NCBI GenBank assembly: GCA_947624895.1
Contig: CANQMK010000002.1
Coordinates: forward strand, 1-60,300
DNA length: 60,300 bases
Origin: an uncultured Oscillospiraceae bacterium
GTDB lineage: Bacteria; Bacillota; Clostridia; Oscillospirales; Oscillospiraceae
Reading direction: 5' to 3'
Position numbers and translations under genes: made by a program. This document shows positions 8,057 to 16,096 of this stretch, one piece after another. Within the stretch, counting starts at the first letter, position 1; every line of letters begins with the position of its first letter. Under the pieces are notes generated by a model that was not told where the DNA came from, did not search any database, and saw only the letters and a list, made by a program, of their open reading frames with translations.

Positions 8057-8373
8057 AGTGGGCCGGGCCGGAGAACGACTGGCTTCCCATCCTCCGGGTC
8101 CCCCCCGCCTGGGAGCGGGAGGGGGACTGGACCTGGCGGGACATTCCCCGGCGGAGCGACCGGCCCCAGTCCGGGGCCCTCGCCCAGGGTCTGCCGCTCT
8201 ACCCCCAGGACCGGCTGTATCAGGAGATGGCCTTTCTGGCCTACTACCTCCACTGGTCCAATGAGGACCTGATGGAGCTGAACCACTGGGAGCGGAGGCG
8301 GTGGTGCCAGGAGGTCTCGGCCATCAACAAAAAGCTCAGCGGGGACACCCGCGAGGCTATCCAATTCCGATAG
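8047..8373 (+). CDS. DUF6760-like extension read after -1 frameshift
   Basis: This 108-codon stretch is in the -1 frame relative to the assembly protein. Its codons carry the strong G/C third-position bias of real genes, yet no ATG, GTG or TTG occurs before the ATG at 8227. The last 55 residues (YPQDRLYQEMAFLAYYLHWS, then NHWERRRWCQEVSAINKKL) match the small DUF6760-type proteins found beside CIS tube genes. Translation by frameshift at 8041-8047 would give a 225-residue fusion. Initiation at the CTG at 8191 or the internal ATG (48 residues) is also possible. A tube gene follows 19 bp later. Confidence 0.65.
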   Translation, partial: AGVEWAGPENDWLPILRVPPAWEREGDWTWRDIPRRSDRPQSGALAQGLPLYPQDRLYQEMAFLAYYLHWSNEDLMELNHWERRRWCQEVSAINKKLSGDTREAIQFR

Positions 8374-8392
8374 ACAGGGCAGGTGAGACAGC

Positions 8393-8884
8393 GTGGAGGG
8401 GCTTTTTTCGCCCGCGGTATCCTATCAGTTCGAGGTCCGGCCCGCGGGAAGCGGCTCCTCCGTCGCCGCTTTCACGAAAATGTCGGGCATCAAGATGCAG
8501 GTGGAGACGCTCCAGGTCCGCTCCGGCAACGACATCCGGGGGGTCAAGGAGTACGTCCCCGTCTTTACCCGTTACGCCCCGGTGAAGTTGAGCCGGGGCG
8601 TGGTGGGGGACAACGACTTCATGGACTGGATCCTGTCCGCCTCCGCCGGGGATTTCACCGGCCCCACAGGGGCGAACCTCCGGCGGGACCTGGACGTGAT
8701 CGCCATGGATGAGCACAAGACCCCGCTGGTCACCTGGACCCTGAAGGGGGCGCTGCCCATCGGCTACGAGTTGTCCCCTATGGACGCCGCCCGCAGCGAG
8801 GTGCTCATCGAGGACGTCACCTTCGCCGTGATCGGCGTGACGCGCGTCACCAACCCCAGCGCGGGCAAACAGCCCGCGTCCTGA
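8393..8884 (+). CDS. Inner tube protein 2 (gp19-like)
   Basis: This 163-residue gp19-like tube protein starts at a GTG with GGCAGGTGAGA upstream. Family features are the SYQFEVRP strand, FTKMSGIKMQVETLQVRSG, the VKLSRGVVGDNDFMDWI segment and the late SEVLIEDVTFAVIG strand. In Afp/PVC-type particles the extra tube paralogues form special rings near the baseplate or along the tube. Its separation from the first tube gene by the assembly protein matches the Afp1/Afp5 layout. Confidence 0.9.
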   Translation: MEGLFSPAVSYQFEVRPAGSGSSVAAFTKMSGIKMQVETLQVRSGNDIRGVKEYVPVFTRYAPVKLSRGVVGDNDFMDWILSASAGDFTGPTGANLRRDLDVIAMDEHKTPLVTWTLKGALPIGYELSPMDAARSEVLIEDVTFAVIGVTRVTNPSAGKQPAS

Positions 8885-8903
8885 CGACAGAGGGGGGATC
8901 GCC

Positions 8904-9323
8904 ATGGCATATCTGTCCGGCGCGTATTTTGAGGTATTTCTGATCGGAGTCCCCGCCCTTCTCACCGGCGAGTTCATGCACGTGGAGGGGTTGGGGATGG
9001 AGCTGGACTACGACATCTTCAACGAGGGAGGCGCCAACTTCCCCCGTTACTTCTTTAAGGGGAGCAAGCCCATGCGCCTGGTCCTCTCCCAGGGCGTGGT
9101 GACCAACGCGGACGGGGCCTCCATCCTGATGACCATGGTCAACCTGGGGATGGACATCCCCCTGGCCGGGACCATCACCCTCTTTGACAGCTTCGGCGTC
9201 CCCCAGCGGGTGTGGAATCTGGCGGGGGCGCGGATCGTGCAGTACGTTGGCCCCGCCATGGACAGCAACAAGACCGCTGTGGCGGTGAACAAGATCGTCC
9301 TGCTCCACAACGGCTGCTACTGA
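8904..9323 (+). CDS. Inner tube protein 3 (gp19-like)
   Basis: The 139-residue protein shares the tube fold layout (YFEVFLIGVPALL strand, VEGLGMELDYDIFNEGG, then KGSKPMRLVLSQGVV and a final NKIVLLHNG strand) but is shorter and more diverged than the other two. It probably forms a specialised ring such as the adaptor to hub or baseplate; this is inferred from the three-paralogue pattern of other CIS. AGAGGGGG upstream of the ATG is a good ribosome site. Confidence 0.85.
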   Translation: MAYLSGAYFEVFLIGVPALLTGEFMHVEGLGMELDYDIFNEGGANFPRYFFKGSKPMRLVLSQGVVTNADGASILMTMVNLGMDIPLAGTITLFDSFGVPQRVWNLAGARIVQYVGPAMDSNKTAVAVNKIVLLHNGCY

Positions 9324-9340
9324 CGTTTGCGGGTACTTCT

Positions 9341-12300
9341 ATGGAGAACATCGCTGTTACAAAGCCATACATGGGCGTGCTGTTCCAAGGCCGTCCGACT
9401 CTGACTCCCTTCGGCGTTCTGAGTCAGGCGCTGGCCCAGGAGATCCTGGCCAGGGCCGGACAGACGGAGGGGGTCTACCCCTATGTGCCCCTGGACCTGC
9501 TGGAGGACACCTCCGAGGAGGACAGCCGCCCCGCCGCCCCGCCCACCGCCGCCATCCAGGTGGAGCTGAAGCTGACCCTGGAGGCCCTGCGGGCCGCGGA
9601 GCGGGGGGAGCGGACGCTGGACGAGGCCGCCCGGCGGGTGCTGGAGCGGGCCGTCCAGCTCCAGGTCCGCCCCGTCCCGGCCGCCCAGGCCCCGGGGGCC
9701 GCCAAGGCCGTCCCGGCGGACAGCGGACGGGCCAAGCCCTCCGCCCCGGAAAAGGCGGGCGAGCCCGCGCCCCGGGGAAGGGCCCGTGAGGACAAGCGCC
9801 CCGCCGCCGGACAGCCGGCGGAGACGGCGCCCGTCCAGACGGGCGCGCCCCAGATCGCCCAGAGCTTTTATCAGCGGTTCTATCAGACCATTCACCAGCA
9901 TATCCGTTTTTTCGCCCTTCTTCCCGGCGCCCGGGCCGGAGGGCTGACCGAGCTTGCCGGGGCGGAGGCCCTGGGGAGTTTTGCCGCGCCCCTGCCTGGG
10001 GTGAGCGCCCGGGAGGAGCGCTCGTCGGAGGCGCTGACCTCTGCGTCGGCGCTGTCTGGCGGCGGGCGGGGCCTGTCCGACCTGGGCGGCCTGGCCCGGC
10101 GGACGGAGGAATTTTCCCGGCGTCTCCGGCAGCTACGGGAAGAGGGCCTCGCTCCCGCTGAGCGGGGGACTGACGCCCCGTGGCGCGGGGAGGGGGGAGA
10201 GCTGACCTTCCCGGAGCGCGGAGAGGGGACGGCCCCTACCCGAACGAGCGCCCAGACGCCCGATGCCCGGGCCGCCACCCAGGAAACCGCTTGGGCGGCG
10301 CGAGCCGAGGCGGGGAAGTCTTCCGCCCCGGCGGAGCAGAGCAGACGAGAAGCGGCCCAGACCCCCGCGGGACGCGGCGCGGCACAGCCGCCCCACGCCT
10401 TCACGGACCACCTGGAGGAGCGGGAGACTCACCCCTCTATCCCCCGTTCTGAGGCGCAAGCGCCCCAGACTCCGACCCGACGGGCCGGGGAGGAGAGCGC
10501 CCCGGCGGCGCGGCGGCAGCCGTCCCGCCCCGGCCAGACCCATCCCACTGACGAGGCGTTGGCCCAGCCCGTGACGGGGCCCGCCCCGTCGACAGGGAGT
10601 GTCCCCGCCGCACCCGGCCCGGAGGGCCGTGCCTCGACGGAACACGCCGCCCCGGAGACGGGGCGGCCCGAGGAGAGCGCACCGGCGTCAGAGACGGGCC
10701 ATCCCGTAGAGACAGTTGCGGCCCCGGCGGCACAGCCCGCCCAGGGCCGTCCCGCCCCGGCGGAAGGTGCGGCCTCTCAGGGGGCGGAAGGCCAAGGACC
10801 GACCGCGCCGGAGGCGACTTTGCCGGAGGCGGAGCTGGCCATCCCCGGTGTCCCCGCCCCGGCGGGCTACGCCGCCCCCGGGGGCGAGCTGATCTTCCCC
10901 ACCCCCGTCGACGAGGCGGGGCAGAGCCCTGTCCTCCAGGGAACGCCCCAGGCGGGGAGGGGGAGCAGAGCGGAAAGGCCCCGCCCCGCCCCCACCGGGA
11001 AAGCGGGAACGGATAAGCCCCCCGCTTCCCAGGGGACGCCCCAGGCAGGGAGGGGAAGTCGGACAGAAGGTCCCCATCCCGCCCCCGCCGGGCGGACCGA
11101 GGCGGGGAAGTCCCCCGCCCCGGCGGAACAGAGCAGACGAGAAGCGGCCCGGGCCCCCGCGGGACGTGGCGCGGCACAGCCGCCCCGCGCCTCCGCAGAC
11201 CGCCCGGAAGAGCAAGGGACTCACCCCTCCGCCCCCCGGTCTGAGACGCAAGCGCCTCAGACCTCGGCCCGGCGGGCCGAGGGGGAGAGCGCCCCGGCGG
11301 TGCGGCGGCAACCGTCCCGCCCCGGCCAGCCTCATCCCACTGACGAGGCGTTGTCTCAGCTTGCGACAGGTTCCACCGCTCCGGTGGGGAGCGCCCCCAC
11401 CCCGCCCAGCCCGGAGGGCCGTGCCCCGGCGGAACACGCCGCCCCAAAGACGGAACGGCCCGAGGAGAGCGCCCCGGTTTCAGAGACGGGCCATCCCGTA
11501 GAGACAGGCGCGGCCCCGGCGGCGGCACAGCCCGCCCAGGGCCGTCCCGCCCCGGCGGAAGGCGCGGCCTCTCAGGGGGCGGAAGGCCAAGGGCCGACCG
11601 CGCCGGAGGCGGCTTTGCCGGAGGTGGAGCTGACCACTCCTGGCGTCCCCGCCCCGGCGGGCTACGCCGCCCCCGGGGGCGAGCTGATCTTCCCCACCCC
11701 CGTCGACGAGGCGGGGCAGAGCCCTGTCCTCCAGGGAACGCCCCAGGCGGGGAGGGGGAGCAGAGCGGAAGGGTCCCGCCCCGCCCCCACCGGGAAAGCG
11801 GGAACGGATAAGGTCCTCGCCCCCCAAGGGACGCCCCAGGCAGGGAGGGGAAGTCGGACAGAAAGTTCCCGTCCCGCCCTCACCGGGCGGGCCGAGGCGG
11901 GGAAGTCCCCCGCCCCGGCAGAACAGAGCAGACGAGAAGCGGCCCAGACCCCTGCGGGCCGGGCCGGGACCCAGACCGACCGACCGGCGACCGGAAAGAC
12001 CAACGTCGGTGGGGAGAGCGCCCCGACCCCGGCGGGGGAGGCGGCCCGGGGGAGGCGGAACCGGGAGACGGCGACCGCCATTCCCACCCCCGCCGCCCCG
12101 GCGGCGGCGCGGGCCGCCTACGGCGCGGTCCCCGGGGCGGAGTTGGTCTTCCCCACCCCCGGCCAGGACGCGACGGAGGGGTTGAGGCCCATCTCCGCCC
12201 GCCACCGGGACATCCGCACGGCGGCGGGCGCGATCCCCACTGTGGGCGCGCGCCTCACCGGGTCTACCGCCCGGACCGTCGGCCTCCAGGCCCACCGTCT

Positions 12301-12958
12301 GGAGACTGCCTCCGGTCCCGTCTCCTTCCCCGCCGGGGAAGGAGCGTCGGCCCAGGCCGTGACGGGCCGCCCGGCGGGACAGCCTCTGTCGGGGACCTCT
12401 CCGGCGGAGCGGATGGCGGCGCAGCCGCAGTCGGTGGAGCTGACCTACGGCCAGGCCGTCCAGTTCCCCTTCCCCATCCCGCCGACCCCACCGGCTGTGG
12501 GGCCGACCTCCGCCCAGCCCCCGGCCTGGACGCCCCAGGCGGCGGCCCAGACCGCCCCGGCTCCTGTTCAGTCCGACCAGGTCCTGCCCGAGGAGACGGC
12601 GGTGGAGATGCCCTTCCCCGCCGGGACGTCGGCCCAGACCGCACCGCTCCCCGGCGGCCAGGGGGCCCAGGCCCCCTTTGCCCAGTCCGTGGCGGAGCGG
12701 GCCACCGCCCTGTCCGTCCCTGGCTTCCCCGGCGGGCCGTCGGGGGGACAGGGGATGATCCAGTGGACCGCCCCCGGCTGGCAGCCGCCCGCGGTGGACA
12801 CCCAGTTTCTGGAGCAGGTCCCCGTGGAACACCAGATGGGCGTGGAGACGCCCCGGACCGTCCGCATCAGCGACGCGGAGATCCGCCGGACCGCCGACCA
12901 GGTGTACCGGCTGCTGGAGGACCGCCTTCGCCGGGAGCGCCGGAGGCTGGGCTTGTAG
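9341..12958 (+). CDS. Giant disordered repeat protein of the CIS
   Basis: The 1205-residue product is almost entirely Ala/Pro/Gly/Glu/Arg-rich and should be disordered. Ordered parts are a short N-terminus (VTKPYMGVLFQGRPTLTPFG), a helical patch near 185 (FYQRFYQTIHQHIRFFALLP) and a charged C-terminal helix (ISDAEIRRTADQVYRLLEDR). The middle holds two near-identical 264/265-residue repeats and part of a third. A short motif of the type GELIFPTP recurs within and outside the repeats. Its place between the last tube gene and the LysM protein, and its size, make a length ruler or tube-lumen scaffold possible, though classical tape-measure proteins are helical. Cargo tether is an alternative. The ATG lacks a strong ribosome site, so the start is less certain than the frame. 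Confidence 0.75.
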   Translation: MENIAVTKPYMGVLFQGRPTLTPFGVLSQALAQEILARAGQTEGVYPYVPLDLLEDTSEEDSRPAAPPTAAIQVELKLTLEALRAAERGERTLDEAARRVLERAVQLQVRPVPAAQAPGAAKAVPADSGRAKPSAPEKAGEPAPRGRAREDKRPAAGQPAETAPVQTGAPQIAQSFYQRFYQTIHQHIRFFALLPGARAGGLTELAGAEALGSFAAPLPGVSAREERSSEALTSASALSGGGRGLSDLGGLARRTEEFSRRLRQLREEGLAPAERGTDAPWRGEGGELTFPERGEGTAPTRTSAQTPDARAATQETAWAARAEAGKSSAPAEQSRREAAQTPAGRGAAQPPHAFTDHLEERETHPSIPRSEAQAPQTPTRRAGEESAPAARRQPSRPGQTHPTDEALAQPVTGPAPSTGSVPAAPGPEGRASTEHAAPETGRPEESAPASETGHPVETVAAPAAQPAQGRPAPAEGAASQGAEGQGPTAPEATLPEAELAIPGVPAPAGYAAPGGELIFPTPVDEAGQSPVLQGTPQAGRGSRAERPRPAPTGKAGTDKPPASQGTPQAGRGSRTEGPHPAPAGRTEAGKSPAPAEQSRREAARAPAGRGAAQPPRASADRPEEQGTHPSAPRSETQAPQTSARRAEGESAPAVRRQPSRPGQPHPTDEALSQLATGSTAPVGSAPTPPSPEGRAPAEHAAPKTERPEESAPVSETGHPVETGAAPAAAQPAQGRPAPAEGAASQGAEGQGPTAPEAALPEVELTTPGVPAPAGYAAPGGELIFPTPVDEAGQSPVLQGTPQAGRGSRAEGSRPAPTGKAGTDKVLAPQGTPQAGRGSRTESSRPALTGRAEAGKSPAPAEQSRREAAQTPAGRAGTQTDRPATGKTNVGGESAPTPAGEAARGRRNRETATAIPTPAAPAAARAAYGAVPGAELVFPTPGQDATEGLRPISARHRDIRTAAGAIPTVGARLTGSTARTVGLQAHRLETASGPVSFPAGEGASAQAVTGRPAGQPLSGTSPAERMAAQPQSVELTYGQAVQFPFPIPPTPPAVGPTSAQPPAWTPQAAAQTAPAPVQSDQVLPEETAVEMPFPAGTSAQTAPLPGGQGAQAPFAQSVAERATALSVPGFPGGPSGGQGMIQWTAPGWQPPAVDTQFLEQVPVEHQMGVETPRTVRISDAEIRRTADQVYRLLEDRLRRERRRLGL
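10307..11955 (+). repeat. Tandem 792/795-bp repeats inside the disordered CIS gene
   Basis: The segment beginning GAGGCGGGGAAGTC occurs at 10307, 11099 and 11894, defining units of 792 and 795 bp plus a partial third. The sequence stays close over most of the unit, including the stretch around 10730-10950 against 11520-11740. Length differences are whole codons, so the frame is kept. Recent duplication or recombination-driven copy change is likely. Confidence 0.9.
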
Positions 12959-12997
12959 ACCGGCGGTCCCACACCGCTCCGAGAGGAGGTATCAGAC

Positions 12998-13726
12998 GTG
13001 TATATCGGCATTCCCAACCCCAATATCATCGTCCCGTTGGAGAAGATGACCATTCAGGCCAAGGGGGGGAAGCCCTTCCAGGTGCTCTACAACCCCGCCA
13101 GCTATGTCCAGAGCCGGTCGGTGGACTACGACAGGACGGACGGCCTGTCCTATAACTCCCCCATGGCTCAGTTCGTACACGGCGGCCTGGAGGTCCTTCA
13201 GTTCCAACTGTTTTTTGACAGCATGACCGCCGGGGCGGAGGTGGGCGGCTCGATCGTCGACCGGGCGAAGTTCACCGCCAACAGCATCCTGCCCTCGCTG
13301 ACCAAGTTTGTGGATGTGCGGGATTACACCAGCCAGATCTACAACCTGATGATCGTGGACGACAAGACCCACCACCCCCCGGTGGTGCATCTGGCGTGGT
13401 CCTCCCTGCAGTTTGAGGGCTATCTGATGTCCTGTTCCCAGAACTTCATCAAGTTCTCCGAGAGCGGGACGCCTGTCCGGGCCTGGGTCCAGTGCGCCTT
13501 TCTGGAGAGCGTGGCGCCCCTCAAGAGCAACCTGCTCAACCCCCTCAACTCCCCGGACACCACCAAGTTCCGCACCGTCTGTCAGGGGGACTCCCTCTGG
13601 TCCATGGCCGCCAAGGAGTACGGCCAGCCGGAGCAGTGGCGGGTCATCGCCTCCGCCAACGGCCTGGTCAACCCCCGGCTGCTGCGCTCTGGCCAGCGGC
13701 TGTCTCTGCCGGCGATCGTGAAATAA
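12998..13726 (+). CDS. LysM tube-cap protein (Afp7/gp53-like)
   Basis: The 242-residue protein joins a CIS tube N-terminal domain (KMTIQAKGGKPFQVLYNPASY, with FFDSMT and the FVDVRDYT region) to a C-terminal LysM domain at about 191-240 (VCQGDSLWSMAAKEYG, then NPRLLRSGQRLSLP). In Afp/PVC particles the equivalent protein links the tube to the hub-spike complex; LysM here is structural rather than a cell-wall anchor. GAGAGGAGGT precedes the GTG start. The hub gene follows 21 bp later. Confidence 0.93.
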   Translation: MYIGIPNPNIIVPLEKMTIQAKGGKPFQVLYNPASYVQSRSVDYDRTDGLSYNSPMAQFVHGGLEVLQFQLFFDSMTAGAEVGGSIVDRAKFTANSILPSLTKFVDVRDYTSQIYNLMIVDDKTHHPPVVHLAWSSLQFEGYLMSCSQNFIKFSESGTPVRAWVQCAFLESVAPLKSNLLNPLNSPDTTKFRTVCQGDSLWSMAAKEYGQPEQWRVIASANGLVNPRLLRSGQRLSLPAIVK

Positions 13727-13747
13727 CAGCGGGAAGGAGGCGGCCCC

Positions 13748-14839
13748 GTGGACAAGGGGAGCTACAAATTCAAGACCCTGTGTTCCAAATATGACGACTT
13801 CCGGGGCCCCGCCTTTCTCATCAAGGTGGGCGGCGTCAAGCTGGACAGCACCGAGTACCCCGTGGACACCCTGGAGGTGGATCTGTGCGCCGACGGCTCG
13901 GCGGGCGGATGCCGCTTCACCATCGGCGGGATGTACGACTTTGAGAAGTCGGAGTGGCTGAAAAAGCTGACCAAGACCATCCAGGTGGGTGCCAAGCTGG
14001 AGATCCAGGGCGGATACGTAAAAAAGGAGAGCATTTTTTACGGCTACGTGGACGAGTGTGAGATGGAGTACAGCGTGGAGGCCATCCGGCTCTCCGTGAC
14101 GGGGGTGGACGGCTTCGGCTTTCTGATGAGCTGTCGGGAGCCCTACTACGGCGGGAAGAAAAAGCCCAAGCAGGTGGTGGAGGAGCTGCTGAAAAAGGCG
14201 GTGTCCGCCGGGTTCGCCAAGAGCGTGAAGGTGGGCACCCTGGCCGCCTCCGAGGTGCCGCCGGTGAAGGAGCGGCTGGACGACTTCCGATATCTCAAGT
14301 TCCTGGCGGAGCGGTATTGCATGAACCTTCTGTGCGTGGACGGCGAGCTGATCTTTGACGACGTGGTGGGGACCACCAAGCCCATTATCTCCCTCGCCGT
14401 AGGCACCAGCCTGTTGGAGTTCCGCAAGCGCACCAGCCTGAAAAACCAGGTGGGCGAGGTGGTGGTCTGGGGTCGGGACGTGAACCAGAAGTTCATCAAG
14501 GGCAGCGCCAAGACCGTCAAGTCCGGGGGCAGCGGCAAGTCCGCCGCCCAGGTGGTGACCAAGCTGAAGACCGCCGTCCAGCGGGAGTACTGCGAGTACG
14601 TCCGCACCGCCCAGGAGTGCGAGAAACTGGCCCAGGCCCGGCTGGACTCCCTGGCCATGGACTTCGTCTCCGGGGAGGGGGTCTGCCTGGGCATCCCGGA
14701 GATCATCCCCGGCCGCTATATCGAGATTGACAGCCAGGACAAGGACACCAAGGGCAGCTACTTTATCACCAAGGTCCACCACCGCTTTGACCAGAACGGT
14801 TACCGGACCATCTTCGAATTCAAGGGGGCCAAGAGCTGA
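13748..14839 (+). CDS. Baseplate hub protein (gp27/gpD-like)
   Basis: The 363-residue protein has the phage late-control D / VgrG N-terminal layout: an early strand-rich domain (FLIKVGGVKLD), EIQGGYVKKESIFYGYVDE, RLSVTGVDGFG, the middle FRYLKFLAERYCMNLL stretch and a C-terminal strand pair ending in FITKVHHRF. A trimer of this protein forms the hub that joins tube to spike. In many CIS the hub and spike are one polypeptide (Afp8/VgrG); here the spike is the next gene, overlapping by one base in TGATG. GTG start with GGAAGGAGG upstream. Confidence 0.92.
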   Translation: MDKGSYKFKTLCSKYDDFRGPAFLIKVGGVKLDSTEYPVDTLEVDLCADGSAGGCRFTIGGMYDFEKSEWLKKLTKTIQVGAKLEIQGGYVKKESIFYGYVDECEMEYSVEAIRLSVTGVDGFGFLMSCREPYYGGKKKPKQVVEELLKKAVSAGFAKSVKVGTLAASEVPPVKERLDDFRYLKFLAERYCMNLLCVDGELIFDDVVGTTKPIISLAVGTSLLEFRKRTSLKNQVGEVVVWGRDVNQKFIKGSAKTVKSGGSGKSAAQVVTKLKTAVQREYCEYVRTAQECEKLAQARLDSLAMDFVSGEGVCLGIPEIIPGRYIEIDSQDKDTKGSYFITKVHHRFDQNGYRTIFEFKGAKS

Positions 14840-15624
14840 TGGGCATCGCGGATCAATTTCAGGAGGCCATCTCCGCCTCCGGCCAGGGCTACGATCGGCA
14901 GATGGCCCGCGCCGGCCTGACGCTGGCCAAGGTGACCAACGTCACCGACCCGGATAAGCTCAACCGGGTGAAGTGCCTCCCCATTGAGAACGAGAACAAG
15001 GAGGAGACAGACTGGTGCTACGTCATGGCCCCCCTGGGGGGCAAGCAGTGCGGCCAGTTCTTCTTCCCCAACGTGAACGACCTGGTGGTGCTGGCCTACC
15101 TGGGGGGCGACCCCCACCGGCCCATGGTCATCGGGGCCTTTTGGAACAACGAGGTCAAGCCCCCCTACGTCATCCAGGGGGGAAAGGTCCAGGAGTTCTC
15201 CATCAAGACGCCGGGCGGGATCGAGCTGTTGCTCCACGACGAGGCGAAAAAGGAGCGGGCCACCCTCACCCTCCCCTCCGGCGCCACCCTCATCCTGGAC
15301 GATGAGAAGCAGACCGTCTCCCTGAAGGACAAGAAGGGGGAGAACGCTCTGACCATGGACCTGAAGGGCGGCGCCGTGGAGTTGAAGGCCAAGACCAAGC
15401 TGACCCTCTCCGCCGGGAAGACCACCATCACCCTGGAGTCCTCGGGTAACATCACCCAGAAGGCCAGCGCCAAGGTGTCCGTCCAGGGGGCCAACATCGA
15501 GGGGAAGGCCAGCGCCAAGCTGGCCCTCCAGGGGGCCCAGGCGGAGGTGAAGGCCAACGCCGCCCTGACTCTGCAGGCCACCGGCCCCACCACGGTGAAG
15601 GGGGCCATCGTAAACATCAACTGA
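14839..15624 (+). CDS. Spike protein (gp5/gpV-like OB fold plus beta-helix)
   Basis: The 261-residue protein has an OB-fold region at about 28-115 (AKVTNVTDPDKLNRVKC, PNVNDLVVLAYLGGDPHRPM, the signature of baseplate protein V) and a repetitive C-terminal half with short Val/Leu/Lys repeats typical of the trimeric beta-helix needle. It pierces the target membrane when the sheath contracts. It begins within the hub stop codon, so the two are translationally coupled and probably assemble together. The PAAR-like tip is encoded much later, at 32539. Confidence 0.93.
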   Translation: MGIADQFQEAISASGQGYDRQMARAGLTLAKVTNVTDPDKLNRVKCLPIENENKEETDWCYVMAPLGGKQCGQFFFPNVNDLVVLAYLGGDPHRPMVIGAFWNNEVKPPYVIQGGKVQEFSIKTPGGIELLLHDEAKKERATLTLPSGATLILDDEKQTVSLKDKKGENALTMDLKGGAVELKAKTKLTLSAGKTTITLESSGNITQKASAKVSVQGANIEGKASAKLALQGAQAEVKANAALTLQATGPTTVKGAIVNIN

Positions 15625-15676
15625 CCCCGGCGGAGGCCGGGGCATAGAGCGGACCCACACACAGGAGGTGAGGACG

Positions 15677-16096
15677 GTGGAGGAAAAAGGCTTTCTGGGC
15701 CGGGGGTTGAAATTCCCCCTCCAGGTGGACCCCAAGACGGGGCGGATCGCCATGTCGGAATACGAGGAGAATATCCAGGAGTCGGTGGGCATCATCCTGC
15801 GGACTTCCCAGGGGGAGCGGGTCATGCGCCCGGAGTTCGGCGCCACCACCCTGGACTACGTCTTCGCCCCCGCGTCCGGCTCTCTGGCCAATACCATCGC
15901 CTACGAGTTGCGGCAGGTCCTGCTGGAGCAGGAGCCCCGCATCCGGGACGTGGAGATCCAGACCCGGGGACCCGACCGGCAGACCGGGGCGCTGGAGGTC
16001 TCTGTGAGCTATACGGTGCGCAGCACCAACAACCGCTATAACCATGTCTATCCCTTCTACGTCACCGAGGGGTCGGAAGGAGGGGGCGCGGAATGA
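15677..16096 (+). CDS. Baseplate wedge protein gp25-like
   Basis: The 139-residue protein carries the gp25/lysozyme-like wedge features: GRGLKFPLQVDPKTGRIAM, YEENIQESVGIILRTSQGER, MRPEFGATTLDYVF (the conserved MRP.FG motif) and EPRIRDVEIQ. It is part of the first sheath-baseplate contact. The second of two in-frame GTG codons is chosen because it is eight bases from AGGAGG, while the first overlaps that site. It overlaps the next gene by ATGA. Confidence 0.95.
   Translation: MEEKGFLGRGLKFPLQVDPKTGRIAMSEYEENIQESVGIILRTSQGERVMRPEFGATTLDYVFAPASGSLANTIAYELRQVLLEQEPRIRDVEIQTRGPDRQTGALEVSVSYTVRSTNNRYNHVYPFYVTEGSEGGGAE

Noticed and set aside
10437..12832. Long minus-strand and alternative-frame open frames across the disordered repeat gene
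   Set aside because: They arise from the repetitive GC-rich sequence; the plus frame has the conserved ends and a sensible position between tube and LysM genes.
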